From Aliivibrio fischeri (GTDB lineage: Bacteria; Pseudomonadota; Gammaproteobacteria; Enterobacterales; Vibrionaceae), in the NCBI RefSeq assembly GCF_009727955.1, contig NZ_WOBR01000004.1:497724-561723 (forward strand): a stretch of 64,000 nt of DNA, read 5' to 3'. The notes under the pieces are model-generated. The model made no database searches. It worked only from the letters and a program-made list of their open reading frames with translations, and was not told the origin of the DNA. Below, piece after piece: positions 43,149 to 51,938 of the stretch; position 1 is the first letter of the stretch, and every line of letters begins with the position of its first letter. A program made the position numbers and the translations under genes.

Positions 43149-43622
43149 ATGGATAAAATCATATTTCAACGCGTAACTGATTGTGAATATCCGTCCTTAT
43201 TCTCTATATATAAAAAATACTTGCAGCCAACGATAGAGGAAGCGCTGGGTTGGGATGAATTGTACCAACAACAGCGTTTTAATCAGTCATACCAAAAAGA
43301 GTGGTTTGATTGGATAATGTATAACGGTGAGCGTTTAGGGATAATTTGTACTAAGCCAGATGCCATCAGAAGCATTATCCATATTCACTTATTGATTGTT
43401 TTTGAAAAATACCAAAAGAAAGGTGTTGGTACTGCGGTGATGAAGTGTTATCAAAAACACTATAGTGACGTTGTCACTAAATCATGCTTATCTGCTTTTA
43501 AAAACAATAAACCAGTCATCGATTTTTATCTCTCGTTAGGGTATCAAATTGTTCGAGAAGATGATCATTTTGTTGAGATGGAACGCTCTCTTTGTTTTAG
43601 TGGATATTTAGGTGAACCTTAA
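43149..43622 (+). CDS. GNAT family N-acetyltransferase
   Basis: 157-aa acetyltransferase with the acetyl-CoA loop YQKKGVGTAVMKCYQKHY and the C-terminal NNKPVIDFYLSLGYQIVRED block. AAGGATAATGTT precedes the ATG. Its stop overlaps the stop of the convergent GST-like gene by four bases, with no terminator between them. Acceptor unknown. Confidence 0.83.
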   Translation: MDKIIFQRVTDCEYPSLFSIYKKYLQPTIEEALGWDELYQQQRFNQSYQKEWFDWIMYNGERLGIICTKPDAIRSIIHIHLLIVFEKYQKKGVGTAVMKCYQKHYSDVVTKSCLSAFKNNKPVIDFYLSLGYQIVREDDHFVEMERSLCFSGYLGEP

Positions 43623-44263
43623 CCAAAAATCACAGCTTCAGTATTACCGTTCCATTTAGGGTAGATCGTCATGGCTTTAGAGAAAATAGGGTCATCATAA
43701 TGATGAATGAGCCATGATCTCAAATGCGGTAAAGGAGCACTGTTGTACCATTTCTTATCTACTCGTGATAATTGGCGAATAAAAGGTAAAAGCGCATAAT
43801 CAACGATACTGGCACTTTCCCCCATGATGAACGTATGTCTAGATAATCGCTCTTCAATGTCTGATAACCATTCGACACACTGATTTCTATACTCAATTTC
43901 GTCATCGTCGTGATAACGTGAGGCAGCTCTGTATTTTTGTAAGACATGCACAAATTCAGTGTCATTGCGGCGAATTAATTCCAACATCAATGGAAGCTGA
44001 AGCAAATCATGATGGTATAGTAAGTTCCTTGGGTCGGATTGGGTTAGTGCCCAAAGCATCACATCAACACTTTCTTCAATAACCGTATCTTCAAAATGAA
44101 GTACAGGTACCGTACCTTTTGGTGAAATGGATAACATTTCTTTGGGTTTATTATTCATATCTATATCACGCAATACAACAGTTTGCTCAGCATATAAAAT
44201 GGCTAAGCGTGCACGCATTGCGTATGGGCATTGTCGTAATGAGTAGAGAATAGGAATAGTCAT
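43619..44263 (-). CDS. Glutathione S-transferase family protein
   Basis: 214-aa protein with an N-terminal thioredoxin-fold domain (LYSLRQCPYAMRARLA, with CPYA as putative redox/thiol motif; KGTVPVLHFEDTVIEES for glutathione binding) and a C-terminal helical domain (about 85-210). It resembles bacterial omega/Grx2-like GSTs. The ATG at 44263 follows GAGGT with ideal spacing and is chosen over an upstream in-frame start at 44302. Substrate unknown. Confidence 0.87.
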   Translation of the reverse strand: MTIPILYSLRQCPYAMRARLAILYAEQTVVLRDIDMNNKPKEMLSISPKGTVPVLHFEDTVIEESVDVMLWALTQSDPRNLLYHHDLLQLPLMLELIRRNDTEFVHVLQKYRAASRYHDDDEIEYRNQCVEWLSDIEERLSRHTFIMGESASIVDYALLPFIRQLSRVDKKWYNSAPLPHLRSWLIHHYDDPIFSKAMTIYPKWNGNTEAVIFG

Positions 44264-44434
44264 TGTTACCTCAAGTTTTGAATGACGCTGAATACGTGTC
44301 ATTGCTAATGAAAATCATAGCTATACCTCATGATCTGGATCAATAAAAACCCTTACTTCTGGTAATAAAAGTGTGAGGCGAGTAGAATACTCCCTCAAAA
44401 ATTATTACAGCAAAACGAAGTGAGCAATTTCAGA

Positions 44435-46678
44435 ATGAGCAGAAAACTTGAATTATTGGCACCCGGCGGTGATGTAGAAGCGATAAAAGCGGCCATCGTA
44501 GCAGGGGCAAATGCCGTTTATTGTGGCTTAGATGTATTTAACGCCCGTAACCGTGCATCTAATCTCTCATTTGATGAATTGACTGGTATTTTACGCCTTG
44601 CACACGCGCATGGTTGTGAAGTATTCCTTACTTTGAATATTGTTCTTCTTGAACATGAAATCAAAAGCATAGCTAAATTACTGAATCAACTAGTGAATAC
44701 ATCGGTTGATGGTATTATTGTGCAAGATTTGGCAATGTTTGATTTAGTAAAAAAATATTTCCCAACACTCGATGTTCACGCTTCAACGCAATTAACTACG
44801 CATAATGAAGGACAAATTAAGTTCTTAGCTAAGTTAGGGGCTTCTCGTGTTAATTTATCTCGTGAACTCAATATTGAAGAAGTGAAATCACTGACTGCTG
44901 TTGCTCATGAACACGATGTGTTAACTGAAGTGTTTGTTCATGGTTCATTATGTATCGCGTTTTCTGGTCAATGTTATTCAACATCAGTTAGTGCGGGTAA
45001 CTCAGGTAACCGTGGCCGTTGTAGCCAAGCATGTCGTGATGAATACGAAGAAACAGCGGTTGGTAACAAATACCCTCTAAACTTAAAAGACAACTCAGCG
45101 TATTTTGATTTGCCTGATCTGGTCGATGCCAAAGTTGATTCTTTAAAAGTAGAAGGGCGCATTAAAGGCTCTCATTACGTTTATACAGTTATTGATAATT
45201 GGCGCAAAAACATCAATAAATTCATCGAGTCTGGTGATTTATTAGAAGATGATTCAAACCTTCACAAAGTGTTCAATCGTGATTTTACCAATTCATTTTT
45301 GACTGGTAACTTAACCAAAGACATGTTCATCGATAACCCAAGAGATCACAGTGTTACTCATGCGGTAGAGAAAAGTAATGCTATTGATGTGGTTCAAATT
45401 CATGATGTTAAAGCTGAATTGAACGCAGCAAAAGACAATCTTGGTGAAGAGTTACGTGAGAAAATTCAAGAGCTGGATATTTCAAAGCTGCCATTATCCA
45501 TTGCATTTAAAGCTCAGCTTGATAGTCCATTAAAAGTGGTTGTTGCAACTTCAAAAGAGATCTTTGAGTTAGAATCAACATCGTTACTTATGTCTGCTGG
45601 TGAGAAGTCAATTACGCCAAAAGAGCTAGAGAAACGCTTTAAAGGGGTTTCTAATAGTGATTATGAATTCTCTGGTTATGATTTTTCTCAAGTTGATGAA
45701 GGATTGATCCTACCATTTAAAGAGCTTTCAGATCTGAAAGATCAAATAGCGTATCGTTTAAATGGAAATAAAGCGGTTATTAAACATGTTGAACTACCAA
45801 AATTAACTCAGAAGCCGAAAGTTGAACAACAACCTAAGTTGTCTATGCTCATCGCAGATATTGCTGACTTAAAAGTATGCGATGTCACTGATGCTGATAT
45901 TTACTTTAAGTTACCAGAAAGCTTTAGACGTAATGATAAAACGTACATCAATATTTTCTTAGAAAACCCAAGATTGATCCCATGGTTCCCTGCGGTACTG
46001 ATTGGCAAAGATTATAATGAAGCGGTGAAATTCCTTGAAGAAGTAAAACCTACACGTATTGTTACTAATAATACCGGTATTGCTTATAAAGCGTATGAAA
46101 TGGGAATCGAGTGGGTGGCAGGTCCATTCATGAATACCACCAACTCACATGCATTAATTACACTAAAAGAAGAGTTTAATTGTGCTGGTGCTTTCATTTC
46201 TAATGAAATTAATCAAGGACAGATGAAGCACATTCGTCGTCCTGAAAACTTTAAGTTACTTTACAGCATTTATCATCCAATTTTGTTGATGACAAGTCGC
46301 CAATGTTTCTTCCAACAAACGGTTGGTTGTAATAAGCGTGCGATTGAAGCCGGTTGTATGATTAAGTGTGAAAAAGCGACAACCATTACGAACATGAAAG
46401 GGGTCTCTTTTGCTGTTGATAAGCAAAAAGGCGGCTACCCAAGTATTTATAACCATGAGCAATTCTTAAACATGGATGTCGTTAATGATTTATCTGATCT
46501 GTTTGATGAATTCTTTATTGATCTAACCAATATTGGTGGTGGTTCTAAAGAGCAAGCGGATATTGTTGAATTAGCAACACACTTTGAGGCTCTGGTTAAA
46601 GGTGAAAGCACAGTTCAAGAAGCCTTATATTCAATGGTGCCTATTAATACGCATAATCAGTATGTGAAAGGTCTCTAA
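44435..46678 (+). CDS. rlhA: U32 family protein, 23S rRNA C2501 hydroxylase RlhA
   Basis: About 747-aa peptidase-U32 family protein, closely resembling E. coli RlhA (YdcP), which makes 5-hydroxycytidine 2501 in 23S rRNA using prephenate and an iron-sulfur centre. Visible blocks are LELLAPGGDVEAIKAAI, CGLDVFNARNRASN, ASTQLTTHNEGQI, HGSLCIAFSGQCY and GNRGRCSQACRDEYEE, the last two supplying the conserved cysteines. The C-terminal extension with CFFQQTVGCNKR and CMIKCEKA is longer than in E. coli. The start is ATG 44435 or GTG 44420; the Shine-Dalgarno is poor for both. Monocistronic, with a terminator downstream. Confidence 0.9.
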   Translation: MSRKLELLAPGGDVEAIKAAIVAGANAVYCGLDVFNARNRASNLSFDELTGILRLAHAHGCEVFLTLNIVLLEHEIKSIAKLLNQLVNTSVDGIIVQDLAMFDLVKKYFPTLDVHASTQLTTHNEGQIKFLAKLGASRVNLSRELNIEEVKSLTAVAHEHDVLTEVFVHGSLCIAFSGQCYSTSVSAGNSGNRGRCSQACRDEYEETAVGNKYPLNLKDNSAYFDLPDLVDAKVDSLKVEGRIKGSHYVYTVIDNWRKNINKFIESGDLLEDDSNLHKVFNRDFTNSFLTGNLTKDMFIDNPRDHSVTHAVEKSNAIDVVQIHDVKAELNAAKDNLGEELREKIQELDISKLPLSIAFKAQLDSPLKVVVATSKEIFELESTSLLMSAGEKSITPKELEKRFKGVSNSDYEFSGYDFSQVDEGLILPFKELSDLKDQIAYRLNGNKAVIKHVELPKLTQKPKVEQQPKLSMLIADIADLKVCDVTDADIYFKLPESFRRNDKTYINIFLENPRLIPWFPAVLIGKDYNEAVKFLEEVKPTRIVTNNTGIAYKAYEMGIEWVAGPFMNTTNSHALITLKEEFNCAGAFISNEINQGQMKHIRRPENFKLLYSIYHPILLMTSRQCFFQQTVGCNKRAIEAGCMIKCEKATTITNMKGVSFAVDKQKGGYPSIYNHEQFLNMDVVNDLSDLFDEFFIDLTNIGGGSKEQADIVELATHFEALVKGESTVQEALYSMVPINTHNQYVKGL

Positions 46679-46706
46679 TCGAATTATCGCTTTGATTTAA
46701 ATAGTC

Positions 46707-46737
46707 AGCCACGATCACATATCGTGGCTTTTTTTTG
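46707..46737 (+). terminator. Intrinsic terminator of rlhA
   Basis: Perfect 9-bp stem AGCCACGAT / ATCGTGGCT with a 5-base loop and a run of eight or more T. Confidence 0.93.
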
Positions 46738-46739
46738 TC

Positions 46740-46787
46740 TATAATCAATTTATAGCAACATAATGTTAACTTAAAGTTCAGTTAACA
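46740..46787 (+). promoter_or_regulatory. Promoter with downstream palindromic operator before the GNAT gene at 46821
   Basis: A perfect TATAAT (46740-46745) is followed by an inverted repeat TGTTAACT-N8-AGTTAACA (46764-46787). A palindrome just downstream of a -10 box is typical of repressor-controlled genes. The -35 region overlaps the T tract of the rlhA terminator. Confidence 0.42.
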
Positions 46788-46820
46788 TCATTGCTAAAGG
46801 AAATAACATAAGAGGGATTA

Positions 46821-47354
46821 ATGATGGTCAAATTAGAATTATTAAAACAAAGTGATGCGTCGGCATTACTTGAGTTTGAACTAAAAAATAAAGAGTGGTT
46901 TGAATCTTTTATTGAAGCCAGAGACGATGATTTTTTTGATGATAATGGCATAAAAGATCACGTTAATTTTTGTCTAGCTGAATATAAAAAAGGGTTACTT
47001 TACCCAACATTAATTAAAGATGAAAACGATCAAATACTCGGTAGAGCAAACTTATACAATATCGATAGAGTGAAAAACAGCGGTTCAATCGGATATCGAA
47101 TTGGTGAAGAGTTTACTTCGCAAGGTTTAGCAACATTAGCCACAAAAGAGCTGTTAGAAATAGGGAAAAACAGATATGAATTATCATCGGTAAACGCAGT
47201 AGCATCGACAGATAATGCAGCATCTCAGAAAGTATTAATGAAAAATGGATTTAAACAAGTTGGATTTAAGCCTGAGTTTGCTTTTGTTGATGGTGAAATT
47301 ATTGATTGCTATGAATATCGTTGTCTAATTCAGCAGTTATCACCCGTGACATAG
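46821..47354 (+). CDS. RimJ/RimL-type GNAT acetyltransferase
   Basis: 177-aa acetyltransferase of the ribosomal-protein-alanine type, with acetyl-CoA region GYRIGEEFTSQGLATLATKE and the typical SVNAVASTDNAASQKVLMKNGF block. Homologues acetylate N-termini of ribosomal proteins or small amines; the acceptor is not determined. AGAGGGA precedes ATGATG. It is preceded by a palindrome that may bind a repressor. Confidence 0.85.
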   Translation: MMVKLELLKQSDASALLEFELKNKEWFESFIEARDDDFFDDNGIKDHVNFCLAEYKKGLLYPTLIKDENDQILGRANLYNIDRVKNSGSIGYRIGEEFTSQGLATLATKELLEIGKNRYELSSVNAVASTDNAASQKVLMKNGFKQVGFKPEFAFVDGEIIDCYEYRCLIQQLSPVT

Positions 47355-47416
47355 ACTAAATATAGCCGTAAGAAGGGCATTACTATATACTTTCTCGTTT
47401 CAAAGGAAATCCAATA

Positions 47417-47767
47417 ATGGAAATGATAATCGTCTCTTCTGAAAGACAGAAACGAATGATCATGATTTTTAGCCGCATGAAAGCTAAAATGTCAGATAAA
47501 GCGCTTCTTAATAGCTTAGACTCACGCCAAGTTAATTCAACAGCGTATCCTGCATTTAAAAAAGCTCCAGATCTTCGTGTTGAGCGAATTTATTTGCCAT
47601 TTGGCGATGATAAAACCGGTTCATTAGATGGCGGTGATTTCTTATATCGCTACCTTTCTAAGGGATACATTTGTCTTGGTGATTTTGAAGGACAGCCAAA
47701 GCCAGATTTAACCCCATGGGGTGTGCGCTCTGTTCGTCGTCAGCCTAAGATTGGATTTGGTTTATAA
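47417..47767 (+). CDS. Hypothetical protein, 116 aa
   Basis: No family recognised, though the product looks like a conserved Vibrionaceae protein. It is basic, with no signal peptide or membrane segment, and has a Gly-rich central block (FGDDKTGSLDGGDFLYRYL) and a C-terminus rich in Arg/Pro. AAAGGAAA precedes the ATG at good spacing. It stands 63 bases after the GNAT gene and may be co-transcribed. Confidence 0.65.
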   Translation: MEMIIVSSERQKRMIMIFSRMKAKMSDKALLNSLDSRQVNSTAYPAFKKAPDLRVERIYLPFGDDKTGSLDGGDFLYRYLSKGYICLGDFEGQPKPDLTPWGVRSVRRQPKIGFGL

Positions 47768-47820
47768 TTTAAATGTCAATGTAATTGCTAAGTGAATCAA
47801 TTGCATAAAAGTTAATTGTA

Positions 47821-47836
47821 AATCGGAATTCCGATT
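47821..47836. promoter_or_regulatory. Perfect 16-bp palindrome upstream of the serine-hydrolase operon
   Basis: AATCGGAATTCCGATT is fully self-complementary. It lies 72 bases before the ATG at 47909, where a regulator of the two-gene operon would bind; the flanking GTA/TAC bases extend the symmetry imperfectly. No T tract follows, so it is not a terminator. Confidence 0.45.
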
Positions 47837-47908
47837 GAATTTACGACATTTAGATATAGTGGGAGTATTCTATAAAATTCAATGTTATGAGTTATGTAGA
47901 GGACTTCC

Positions 47909-49066
47909 ATGAATCGCTATACGTTAAGCTTCATCTCATTACCTTTATTATTTTCTTCGGTACTATCAGCTAAAGATCTTAATATTGCCCAGTACTTCAC
48001 CATACAAGATAATGAAACACCTGGTTGCGGTGTTGGTATTATTCAATCCGATAAATTAATTGAACAGCTGTACGTTGGGCAATCAAGTATTCGATATCAA
48101 GTTCCTATTGATAACAAAACCGTTTTTGATATTGGCTCTGTTAGTAAACATATGACAGCTTATATTATTATGGCGTTGGAATCTGAAGGGCTATTATCCC
48201 AAGAACAAACACTGGCTGATTTTTATAAAGATGGGCCAGAGTGGTTTAATAACGTTACGCTTTCTCATTTAATTCATCATCAAAGTGGTATTCCTGATTA
48301 TTTAAACGATAGTGAATCCGCTCTTTATTTGATGAAACGTTTTAAAACTCATGATAAAGAAATTAATAACGCACTCTGGGGTGGGATGGTAGATACTCCG
48401 TATTTATTTTCTGAAATTGTCGGCTTTAGTAAACAATTAAAATCACCCACATTTACGCCGGGAACATCAATTTCATATAGCAATACAGGGTATGTATTAC
48501 TTGCTGATATTATTGAGAAAGTGACCAACCATAAATTTGAAGATGAAATTGCCTCTCGAATTTTCATTCCCTTAAAAATGAACAACACTCAAGCATCAAC
48601 GAAAGACAATTTTATTATTAACTGGAAAGCATCCAGTTATTATGTCGATAAATACGGTAATTATGCTCATAGTCACTCAATGTTAGCTACACAAGGTGAT
48701 GGTGGAATACAAAGTACAGTTCCGGATATGGCTAAGTGGATTGGGCATTTAATTAAACCTAAGTATGCAGATGAGGCCCGTGAGAAGTTACTTACGTTGT
48801 CTAAGGGTGAATACCCAGAATTTACAGCGTATTGGGGAGCTGCAGAGTTTAAAATGGGAGGCTCTAAATACGTGAATGGGCTGATGGCAAAGAATTTATA
48901 CAATGGTGAGTTCTATAGTCATTCAGGTTATTCTCTTGATGGAATGGTGACTGAGTTTTGGTTTTCACCAGAACGAGAAATTGGCTATATTCAAATGTGT
49001 AATTATAAATATTTAAAAATGCCACCATTGAAAAAAATAGTACAACAATACGGGAAAGGAAATTAA
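47909..49066 (+). CDS. Secreted serine hydrolase, class C beta-lactamase fold
   Basis: 385-aa exported protein: signal peptide (residues 1-21), then a penicillin-binding/beta-lactamase domain. The active-site elements are Ser77-V-S-Lys80 (GSVSKHM), Tyr190-S-N (SYSNTGY) and a C-terminal HSG (YSHSGYSLDG). The HSG form is usual for esterases and DD-peptidases of this family rather than true beta-lactamases. AGAGGA precedes the ATG. It ends two bases before the large hydrolase gene and must be co-transcribed with it. Confidence 0.88.
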   Translation: MNRYTLSFISLPLLFSSVLSAKDLNIAQYFTIQDNETPGCGVGIIQSDKLIEQLYVGQSSIRYQVPIDNKTVFDIGSVSKHMTAYIIMALESEGLLSQEQTLADFYKDGPEWFNNVTLSHLIHHQSGIPDYLNDSESALYLMKRFKTHDKEINNALWGGMVDTPYLFSEIVGFSKQLKSPTFTPGTSISYSNTGYVLLADIIEKVTNHKFEDEIASRIFIPLKMNNTQASTKDNFIINWKASSYYVDKYGNYAHSHSMLATQGDGGIQSTVPDMAKWIGHLIKPKYADEAREKLLTLSKGEYPEFTAYWGAAEFKMGGSKYVNGLMAKNLYNGEFYSHSGYSLDGMVTEFWFSPEREIGYIQMCNYKYLKMPPLKKIVQQYGKGN

Positions 49067-49067
49067 A

Positions 49068-51938
49068 GTGAAAAAAAGAACGGTGTCGTCGTTATTAGGA
49101 ATGAGTGCGTTATCATTTTCTATGTTGAGTTTGCCATGTTCCGCAAATATCAGTGCAGTGCCTGTTGTTGGTGGCATTGTTAATTCAAGCGAGATCTTAA
49201 AACATCAAATTAATGATTCTATTACTTATACGACAACCACCGTTCGTGACGCTGCTATTTTTACTATTGCAGGCCTTACGCTAGATGCTTACATTTTATC
49301 TCTACCGCTTGATAGTAGCGTCAAAAAACGTGTTATTGCACAATTATCTAATCCTTATTACGCCATTCCCCTTGGTCATTTTCTTTATACTTTCGTTGAT
49401 AAATACGGAGATATGGATAATGAAGATGCGTTTAAAACCTATTTAAAAACAAAATACAGTGAAGAAAAATTACAGCGTTTTAGCCATTCTTTGTTCACAC
49501 TTAATGAGCTTCAAAAAGCAGAAGATGTATTGGAACCATCAGAAGGGCATCATCAAGGATTAAAGGTTGATCGTAAATTTATCGCCAATATGGTAGTGGT
49601 TTATGATGAATTGGTTCAAATTGGTGAGTGGAAAGATCTTAATACCTTACCGGATCGCTATACGTATCTTTCAGATAGTCCGGAAGACAAAGCCATTATC
49701 GATAAGATTCAACCGATTATATTATCTGGTTTAGAGAAATCTGTGCTTGGTATGGATAAGGGAGAGATGCGAAGTGCATTAGAGCTTATTATTGCAGATG
49801 GTAAACCCGAGAATAAAAACAAAGTAAATAATAAAGCAGAAGCCCTGACCATAACATTAATTGATTTTGTTCGTCTTAACGTGCTGAAATCTTATCGTCA
49901 ATTTGTGTATCAAGAGCAACGACAAATCGCATTAAATTTGTGGTTACAAGAAACATTTAAAGACAATCCTGACACCTTGGTTGCTTATTTAGCATCACGT
50001 CAACAGCGTCGATTGGCCGTACAAATTACGGTAGATGGCTTGCAACAAGGCCTTATTGAAGGCTTAGTTACACCAACAGAAAAAACGTTTTTAAATCAGA
50101 TATATCAAGACCACTTAAATCGCAATGAATATAAGCCTCATGGGGAGCCAACCTCTCAACCAGAGCATGAACAGCAATTAACCTTTTTAAAAACCATGGT
50201 AGAAAAGGGTTATCAAGATCCAAACTATTTGCCTTTTTTTAACCAGTTATACCAAGAGTATGAAAAGAGCATTGTTAATGTTGGCATTTCATCAACACCT
50301 ACGATAAGTGTTCGTAATTTACCAATAATCAAAACAGGTGCAAAGGTATCGGGCAAGGGAGGAACAGGGATCCCTAATTTCCACTTTGTTGACAGACAAG
50401 ATGACCGTGCCTATTACTTTTTTGGTAATGATGCGTTGCAGTTAGATCGATTAATGGATGCAAATAAAGTTCAAACTATGTTTGATCGCCTAGATTACTT
50501 AGTTACGCTCAATTGCAATGCTCAGTATGATTGGAATGCACATACAACTTACGATGGTTTAGTGAATTTAGGGGCAGGAGAAAGTCTGCGTGATTTTGGG
50601 GAAAAACGGTGTTTACGTGAATTAACTCAAAGAGCAAAAACAGAAAAAGCCATAACAGAAATGAGAGCAGAGCTAATTGAAGAAATTGGCATTTATCAAA
50701 ATATTTTTGTATTAGATATTTACAGTAAGCTCACACAGAAATGGAAGATTCAGCAACAATTAGAAACGCTCTCTAAGTTAGAGCAAAAAGGTATGCCGGA
50801 TTACGCTCTTATTTATAACCCATGGCCAGATCACTTTGCTCATTTTACAGGCCCTTTTAGTGATGAAATATTGATGCCAACGGGGGAGCTTAACCGCTTG
50901 GACTATTGGTTAACGCAAATTTCAGATGTGTATAAATCAGCCAATGTTTATGATCGCACATTGTGGGGAATGGCGGGCGATCATGGCTTGGCCCCAGTTT
51001 ATTATTCATTAAACCCTGAGAAGCAAGTATTTGAAACGCTTCAATCTGAGCTAGATTACCCATTAATAATTAAGAAAATATCCTCTGATGAAGGAGAAGG
51101 TCCAAAAATTACGAACGCATTAAACTATGAGAGTAATAAAGAGGTCGATGTTGTCGTGGCTTCTACTGCAGGTGGTAATTTTATGATGGACTTTTTTAAT
51201 TCTCAACAAGGGTGGAAAGTACAACCAACGTATGCCGAGCTCACAACATGGATACCAGTTAATGCACCTGAAGATCAATCGATTAATGTTGTGAATGAAA
51301 TTGCTTCACGCTTAAAAGAGTCGTTAGATTATCTGGTTGTGAGAGAAACGCCTTGTTCGTTAGATGAATGTCAGATACGAGTGATTGGCTTTAAAGACGA
51401 CATAAGAGTTGATGAATTGATCTCTAAGAAGGGCAACCGACTGTTTTATCAACCTGTTGCTGGTTCATCTCAATTGCTTGAGGTCGATGTACTTAATATC
51501 TATAAACCACAGTTAAACGAGATTGAACAAAAGCAATATGATGAACTATACCAACGTTGCATGATCTCAGCTGATGCTAATGAAGAGAGTTCATGGTGTA
51601 CTGAGCAAGAATGGCGAACATTAACATCATTTACAGCTCGTCCTGATGTGGTAAACCAATTAGCCTATTTGTACGAAGAAGACAGAGCTGGAACGATTAA
51701 TTTATTTCCTAAGTTTGGTGTTGGTTTTAACACCAAGGTACCAGGCCGTCATGCTGGAGAGCATTATTTAGAGAAAGATGCGTTCTTAGGGTTTTGGGGC
51801 GAGCCTATAAAGAATAAGATGGCACCACTTATCATTGAAGAGAACGGTTCTTTAGCTCCAACACTGTATCAATATTTAACTGAAGAAAGAGTGATAAAAA
51901 ATGAAAATGGTTGGGGATATCCTTCTTTGCTAAATTAG
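49068..51938 (+). CDS. Large exported alkaline-phosphatase-superfamily protein with a novel N-terminal region
   Basis: 956-aa secreted protein with a signal peptide (about residues 1-26, ending CSA). The first 320 residues match no family I recognise. From residue 320 the alkaline-phosphatase-superfamily metal sites appear: VQITVDG (Asp323), possible nucleophile Thr433 (KGGTGIPNFHF), Asp588 and His592 (PWPDHFAH), Asp638-His639 (MAGDHG) and a late His895 (RHAGEHYL). These suggest a two-metal phosphatase or phosphodiesterase. The GTG start follows GAAAGGAAA. It is the second gene of an operon with a serine hydrolase; both are exported, so a shared extracytoplasmic substrate is likely. Confidence 0.8.
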   Translation: MKKRTVSSLLGMSALSFSMLSLPCSANISAVPVVGGIVNSSEILKHQINDSITYTTTTVRDAAIFTIAGLTLDAYILSLPLDSSVKKRVIAQLSNPYYAIPLGHFLYTFVDKYGDMDNEDAFKTYLKTKYSEEKLQRFSHSLFTLNELQKAEDVLEPSEGHHQGLKVDRKFIANMVVVYDELVQIGEWKDLNTLPDRYTYLSDSPEDKAIIDKIQPIILSGLEKSVLGMDKGEMRSALELIIADGKPENKNKVNNKAEALTITLIDFVRLNVLKSYRQFVYQEQRQIALNLWLQETFKDNPDTLVAYLASRQQRRLAVQITVDGLQQGLIEGLVTPTEKTFLNQIYQDHLNRNEYKPHGEPTSQPEHEQQLTFLKTMVEKGYQDPNYLPFFNQLYQEYEKSIVNVGISSTPTISVRNLPIIKTGAKVSGKGGTGIPNFHFVDRQDDRAYYFFGNDALQLDRLMDANKVQTMFDRLDYLVTLNCNAQYDWNAHTTYDGLVNLGAGESLRDFGEKRCLRELTQRAKTEKAITEMRAELIEEIGIYQNIFVLDIYSKLTQKWKIQQQLETLSKLEQKGMPDYALIYNPWPDHFAHFTGPFSDEILMPTGELNRLDYWLTQISDVYKSANVYDRTLWGMAGDHGLAPVYYSLNPEKQVFETLQSELDYPLIIKKISSDEGEGPKITNALNYESNKEVDVVVASTAGGNFMMDFFNSQQGWKVQPTYAELTTWIPVNAPEDQSINVVNEIASRLKESLDYLVVRETPCSLDECQIRVIGFKDDIRVDELISKKGNRLFYQPVAGSSQLLEVDVLNIYKPQLNEIEQKQYDELYQRCMISADANEESSWCTEQEWRTLTSFTARPDVVNQLAYLYEEDRAGTINLFPKFGVGFNTKVPGRHAGEHYLEKDAFLGFWGEPIKNKMAPLIIEENGSLAPTLYQYLTEERVIKNENGWGYPSLLN

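Noticed and set aside
40256-43622. Run of acetyltransferases and small genes suggestive of an integron cassette array
   Set aside because: The genes are closely spaced or overlapping and no attC-like (VCR) repeats are present between them, so an ordinary operon-like cluster is more likely.
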